The translations under genes and the position numbers were made by a program. A stretch of 64,000 nt of DNA. Source: Cohnella terricola. GTDB taxonomy: Bacteria; Bacillota; Bacilli; Paenibacillales; Paenibacillaceae. Below, in pieces: positions 61,102 through 64,000 of this stretch (position 1 is the first letter of the stretch; the number at the start of each line of letters is the position of its first letter). Below the pieces are notes generated by a model, which saw only the letters and a list, made by a program, of their open reading frames with translations, was not told the origin of the DNA and made no database searches. The stretch is from NCBI RefSeq assembly GCF_007786475.1, contig NZ_VNJJ01000003.1, forward strand, positions 352,055 to 416,054, in the 5' to 3' direction.

Positions 61102-62457
61102 CTAAATTTTGCGCGGCAATTGAATCGAGATCGTCGTTCCGTTGCCCGGCTTACTGTACACTTCCACGTTGCCTTCGTGAACGTCGATGATTTTCTTGGC
61201 GATGGACAGACCAAGTCCACTGCCCCCTGTGGAACGGTGGCGGGCTTCGTCAATGCGGTAGAACCGTTGGAACATGTTCGGGATCTCGTTCTCCGGAATG
61301 CCGATTCCGTAATCGGTGACTTCCAGCTTAATCCCGTTTTTCTGATTGCGAATCCTAACGTCTATCGGTTCTTTGCTGTATTTGATCGCGTTGTCGATCA
61401 AAATAAGCAGCAACTGCCTGATTTTCTCCTTGTCTCCTCGCATGAATACCGAATGATTGTCCGAATGCACGCGAATGTTGCGCTTGAACGTCTTGCCCAG
61501 CACTTCGGACAGCTCCCTGACGACGCCGTTCACGTCGAACCGGGTGACGTTCAGCCAGTTGTCCTGTTCCGCTTCCGCGAGCGTCAGCATGGAGCGGATC
61601 AAGTTCTGCAGCCTCTCGGTCTCCTTCGCGATCGCTTCGATCGCCTCGTCCCGCACTTCGGCGTTGTCTCTGCCCCACCTCTTCAGCATGTCGGCATAGC
61701 TGGAAATAACGGTAAGCGGCGTCTTCAGCTCGTGGGAAGCGTCTGCCACGAAATGCTTCTGGCTCTCGATCGTCCGGTCGAGCCGGTCGATCATCTGGTT
61801 AAACGCCCTGACCATCTGCTGAAGCTCCACCGATTCTTCGCGCCCGTTCAGCTTCACGCGATACAGCTTGCCGCTTCGGTCGATCTCGCGCATCGTCTGA
61901 ACCATCTGCCCGATCGGTCCGGTAAGCCGGGAAGTGAACCAATACGTCCCGAAGATGGCGAACACGATCGCCCCAATGCTCGTCACGCTCAGCGCGCCGA
62001 CGAGGATCTGCAAGTAGCTGTCGAGCACGGTCAGGCGGCGAGCCGCCTCCACCGTACCGACCAGCTTGCCCTGGTCGAAAAAGGGCATCGACAAATACAG
62101 GACTCGTTGGCCGTTGATCTGTTGCGTCTCCGACAGATTGTACACCTGCATTTGCGGCGGAATGGACAGAAGCTCCTTGTCCGTTCCGATCTGGTTCACG
62201 ATTCTCAGATCGCTAGTTACGATTCGCATCATTTCGTTGTAGTTGTACAGGTCGCTCAGCAGCTTCGGATCGTCGAACCCTTGCATTCCCCGCTTGCGCA
62301 GCGACTCGATGACGAGGTCCGCCTTGTTCATGAGCAATTGTTCCTCGCCCCGCGTCGTCACCCGGATCACGAAAAAATAAACGAAAATATTATACAAAAT
62401 CAGAATAAAAATGAGCCAAAAAACCGTGAACAAAGTAAATCTCGATCTTAGGGTCAT
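61102..62457 (-). CDS. sensor histidine kinase, ArlS/CusS-like
   Basis: 451 aa. Two membrane helices (about 8-32 and 155-178) flank a ~120-residue sensor region. HAMP, then H-box KHFVADASHELKTPLTVISSYADML, N-box LLILIDNAIKYSKEP, G-boxes DYGIGIPENE and GGSGLGLSIAKKII. Pairs with the regulator at 62454 by an ATGA overlap. Most like the ArlS-type kinases of Bacillota; the stimulus is unknown. Confidence 0.92.
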   Translation of the reverse strand: MTLRSRFTLFTVFWLIFILILYNIFVYFFVIRVTTRGEEQLLMNKADLVIESLRKRGMQGFDDPKLLSDLYNYNEMMRIVTSDLRIVNQIGTDKELLSIPPQMQVYNLSETQQINGQRVLYLSMPFFDQGKLVGTVEAARRLTVLDSYLQILVGALSVTSIGAIVFAIFGTYWFTSRLTGPIGQMVQTMREIDRSGKLYRVKLNGREESVELQQMVRAFNQMIDRLDRTIESQKHFVADASHELKTPLTVISSYADMLKRWGRDNAEVRDEAIEAIAKETERLQNLIRSMLTLAEAEQDNWLNVTRFDVNGVVRELSEVLGKTFKRNIRVHSDNHSVFMRGDKEKIRQLLLILIDNAIKYSKEPIDVRIRNQKNGIKLEVTDYGIGIPENEIPNMFQRFYRIDEARHRSTGGSGLGLSIAKKIIDVHEGNVEVYSKPGNGTTISIQLPRKI

Positions 62458-63155
62458 GCATCGGGCTCCTTCAGCATGTATCCGACTCCTCGTACGGTAT
62501 GGAGAAGCTTATGGCGGTACCCTTTGTCCATCTTTTGGCGCAAATAACGGATATACACGTCTACGACGTTCGTGTCCCCGATATATTCGTATCCCCATAC
62601 GTCGGACAAGATTTCGTCGCGCGTCTTCTCCTCGTTCTTATGCCTGGCCAAATACAACAGCAATTCGAACTCGCGGGGCGTCAAGTCGATGGAATGGTCT
62701 TTCCGGTATACTTTGCGCGTGAGAAGCTCGATCGACAAGTCTCCGATTTTCAGCACGTCCTCGCTCTCTCCCTCGCGGGACGCCTTGAAAATCCGCAGTA
62801 GGTTTCTCACCCTCGCGAGCAGTTCCTCCATCGCGAACGGTTTCGTAATATAATCGTTGGCTCCGTGCTCGAAACCGCTGACTTTATCCGGCACAGTATC
62901 TCTTGCCGTCAGCAGAATGACGGGGACTGCCGCGTCGTTCTGCCTTAACCGGCGCAGCACCTCGATACCGTTCAATTCTGGAAGCATCACGTCGAGCAGC
63001 ACCAGATCCCACTCTCCGGAAACGGCCATCTCCAGCCCTTTGCGGCCGTCCGCCGCCCTTCCTACGCCATAACCCTCATGCTCCAGCTCCAACTGCAATA
63101 TTCTCGCGATGGAATCCTCGTCTTCGATAATCAGTATATTTTCATTGTTATTCAT
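62454..63155 (-). CDS. OmpR-family response regulator, ArlR-like
   Basis: 233 aa with AAGGTG 7 bases before the ATG. Receiver: ILIIEDEDSIARILQLELE, phosphoacceptor in LVLLDVMLPELNGIEVLRR, LLTARDT. Winged helix: DLTPREFELLLYLARHKNE and GDTNVVDVYIRYLRQKMDKG. First gene of a two-gene operon with the kinase. The 148 bases upstream are A/T-rich in part, with TTGACA and TATAGT boxes that are too close to call. Confidence 0.93.
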   Translation of the reverse strand: MNNNENILIIEDEDSIARILQLELEHEGYGVGRAADGRKGLEMAVSGEWDLVLLDVMLPELNGIEVLRRLRQNDAAVPVILLTARDTVPDKVSGFEHGANDYITKPFAMEELLARVRNLLRIFKASREGESEDVLKIGDLSIELLTRKVYRKDHSIDLTPREFELLLYLARHKNEEKTRDEILSDVWGYEYIGDTNVVDVYIRYLRQKMDKGYRHKLLHTVRGVGYMLKEPDA

Positions 63156-63303
63156 TTTCTTTCACCTTCGCCTTAAGAGAATTTCGGTTCCGACATTCAA
63201 GAAACCGTCGATCGTTCTCCCCTATCAAATGCTACTCTCCCACTATATTGTAACATGCCTGTCAAAGCGAAGAAAAATCCGTCGAACCGGAGCGGCATAT
63301 CGC

Positions 63304-64000
63304 TTATGAGCGTTGTGCCGCCTTTGAATACGAACGAATGACCCGGGAAAAAACGCGTTCGAAAATACGTTGCGTCGCAGCATCTTTCGGCATGCCTTCG
63401 CCCCTCCATATCGCCTCGAGCACGGACGGTCCGGGCAGTTCGGGCAAGTGTGCCTCCGGTTGAACGGGGAGCAGCGATAGCCAGTTGTTCCTGTCCGCAA
63501 AAGGCTGATCCCGATTGGCGATCCAGTCAAACACGATAAATCGCCTGTTCGCTTGAAGATGAATCTCCAGGCAAGCGGCCTGCCTGCGCGTCGACCATTT
63601 GGCCGGATAACAATCGGCGACCATCGTGATCCGATCGGCCGACCGAAGCAGCCAGTCCGTCACGTCCGGCTCGTCCCATCTGCTGGACACGTCTAACAAT
63701 ACAAGTGGAACACCGAGACGTCTAATCCACTTCGTGAATTCTTTGTCCGGGTTCCGGTTTGCGGTTGCCGCCCCTTCCGGGTCCAGCGGATAATACGCTG
63801 CGTTCCCGTGACGCCAAGCGGGAGCGGCGGGTTGCCGTCCGTCGGCACTGGCGAACACGGCGTCTCCGGGCATCCGCTTGGCTCCATTGAGAAGCGAGTA
63901 GAGCTCCGCGTCTCTTCCCGGGTATTCGACCAGCGCATGCGATATACCGGCGCGATCCAGCGCGGACGATAGGGCAAGCGCGACGAACGTTGCGCCGGCG
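63304..64000 (-). CDS. P-loop ATPase-like protein, 5' end cut by the window
   Basis: The frame is open from the window end (first full codon at 63997-63999) to the stop at 63304, 232 codons, so the N-terminus is missing. The visible start, AGATFVALALSSALDRAG, has the form of a deviant Walker A motif followed by its helix, as in MinD/CpaE/ParA-type ATPases. VPLVLLDVSSRWDEPDVTDW is a possible Walker B region, and DRITMVADCYPAKWS has the DRIxxVxD pattern. In Paenibacillus-type genomes similar ATPases lie with Flp-pilus or type II secretion genes; nothing here confirms that. Confidence 0.55.
   Translation of the reverse strand, partial: AGATFVALALSSALDRAGISHALVEYPGRDAELYSLLNGAKRMPGDAVFASADGRQPAAPAWRHGNAAYYPLDPEGAATANRNPDKEFTKWIRRLGVPLVLLDVSSRWDEPDVTDWLLRSADRITMVADCYPAKWSTRRQAACLEIHLQANRRFIVFDWIANRDQPFADRNNWLSLLPVQPEAHLPELPGPSVLEAIWRGEGMPKDAATQRIFERVFSRVIRSYSKAAQRS

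Noticed and set aside
61120..62451. 443-codon rightward frame opposite the ArlS-like kinase
   Set aside because: Its composition (many Arg, His, Gln) and position antisense to a clear kinase mark it as a shadow.

Overview
The window looks like ordinary chromosome of an aerobic, endospore-forming member of the Bacillota, most like the Paenibacillus/Cohnella group. The evidence is gene content (lutABC with a GntR regulator, rhaEW-type rhamnose genes, ytaF, a four-gene pdh operon), strong AGGAGG-type ribosome binding sites, B. subtilis-type LexA boxes (GAAC-N4-GTTY) and moderately high GC. The genus is inferred from memory of gene content, not from a search. I see no rRNA, tRNA, CRISPR array or prophage.

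Layout. 1-1594: 5'-truncated SgrR-like regulator, a 54-aa protein and a putative lipoprotein. 1700-3665: a degenerate IS1595-type transposase gene with two LexA boxes at its promoter, flanked by two arrays of a ~70-bp repeat in opposite orientations. 3714-14661: carbon metabolism: L-lactate oxidation (lutABC-lutR), L-rhamnose catabolism (rhaEW, an ASRT-family protein, rhaA, rhaB, a DeoR regulator) and glpX. The products connect: rhamnose gives DHAP and L-lactaldehyde, the latter is oxidised to L-lactate, LutABC makes pyruvate, and GlpX serves gluconeogenesis. 14872-24471: membrane metallophosphoesterase, then an envelope-signalling block of two two-component systems around an ECF sigma factor and a MacAB-like efflux operon. 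24479-34304: a Fur-box-controlled propeller-like protein, a CuAO-stalk exoprotein, acetyltransferase, CobW GTPase, aldo/keto reductase, TPR protein, two unknown proteins and a serine hydrolase. 34354-38052: a two-subunit 2-oxoacid:acceptor oxidoreductase with a small unknown protein.

38185-46990: YdjC-like deacetylase, an exact 51-bp tandem array (nine copies), an orphan ABC ATPase divergent from a 76-aa protein with a second twin-LexA-box promoter, HAD hydrolase, HTH-DUF1232 protein, YtaF, a membrane-anchored glucosaminidase-like protein and GltD. 47115-54370: folA-thyA, acyl-CoA thioesterase and the pdhABCD operon read leftward. 54617-64000: esterase, two further ~50-bp arrays, low-molecular-weight phosphatase, TRIC-family channel, thiamine pyrophosphokinase, PhnP-like hydrolase, two acetyltransferases (one behind a 15-codon leader ORF), an NlpC/P60 hydrolase, a two-component system and a P-loop ATPase cut by the window end.

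The best candidate for something undescribed is the 1.7-3.7 kb locus: a transposase-derived protein that keeps its zinc ribbon but appears to lack catalytic aspartates, under apparent SOS control, between inverted arrays of one short repeat. This resembles in outline the REP/RAYT arrangement of other bacteria but uses an unrelated transposase family.
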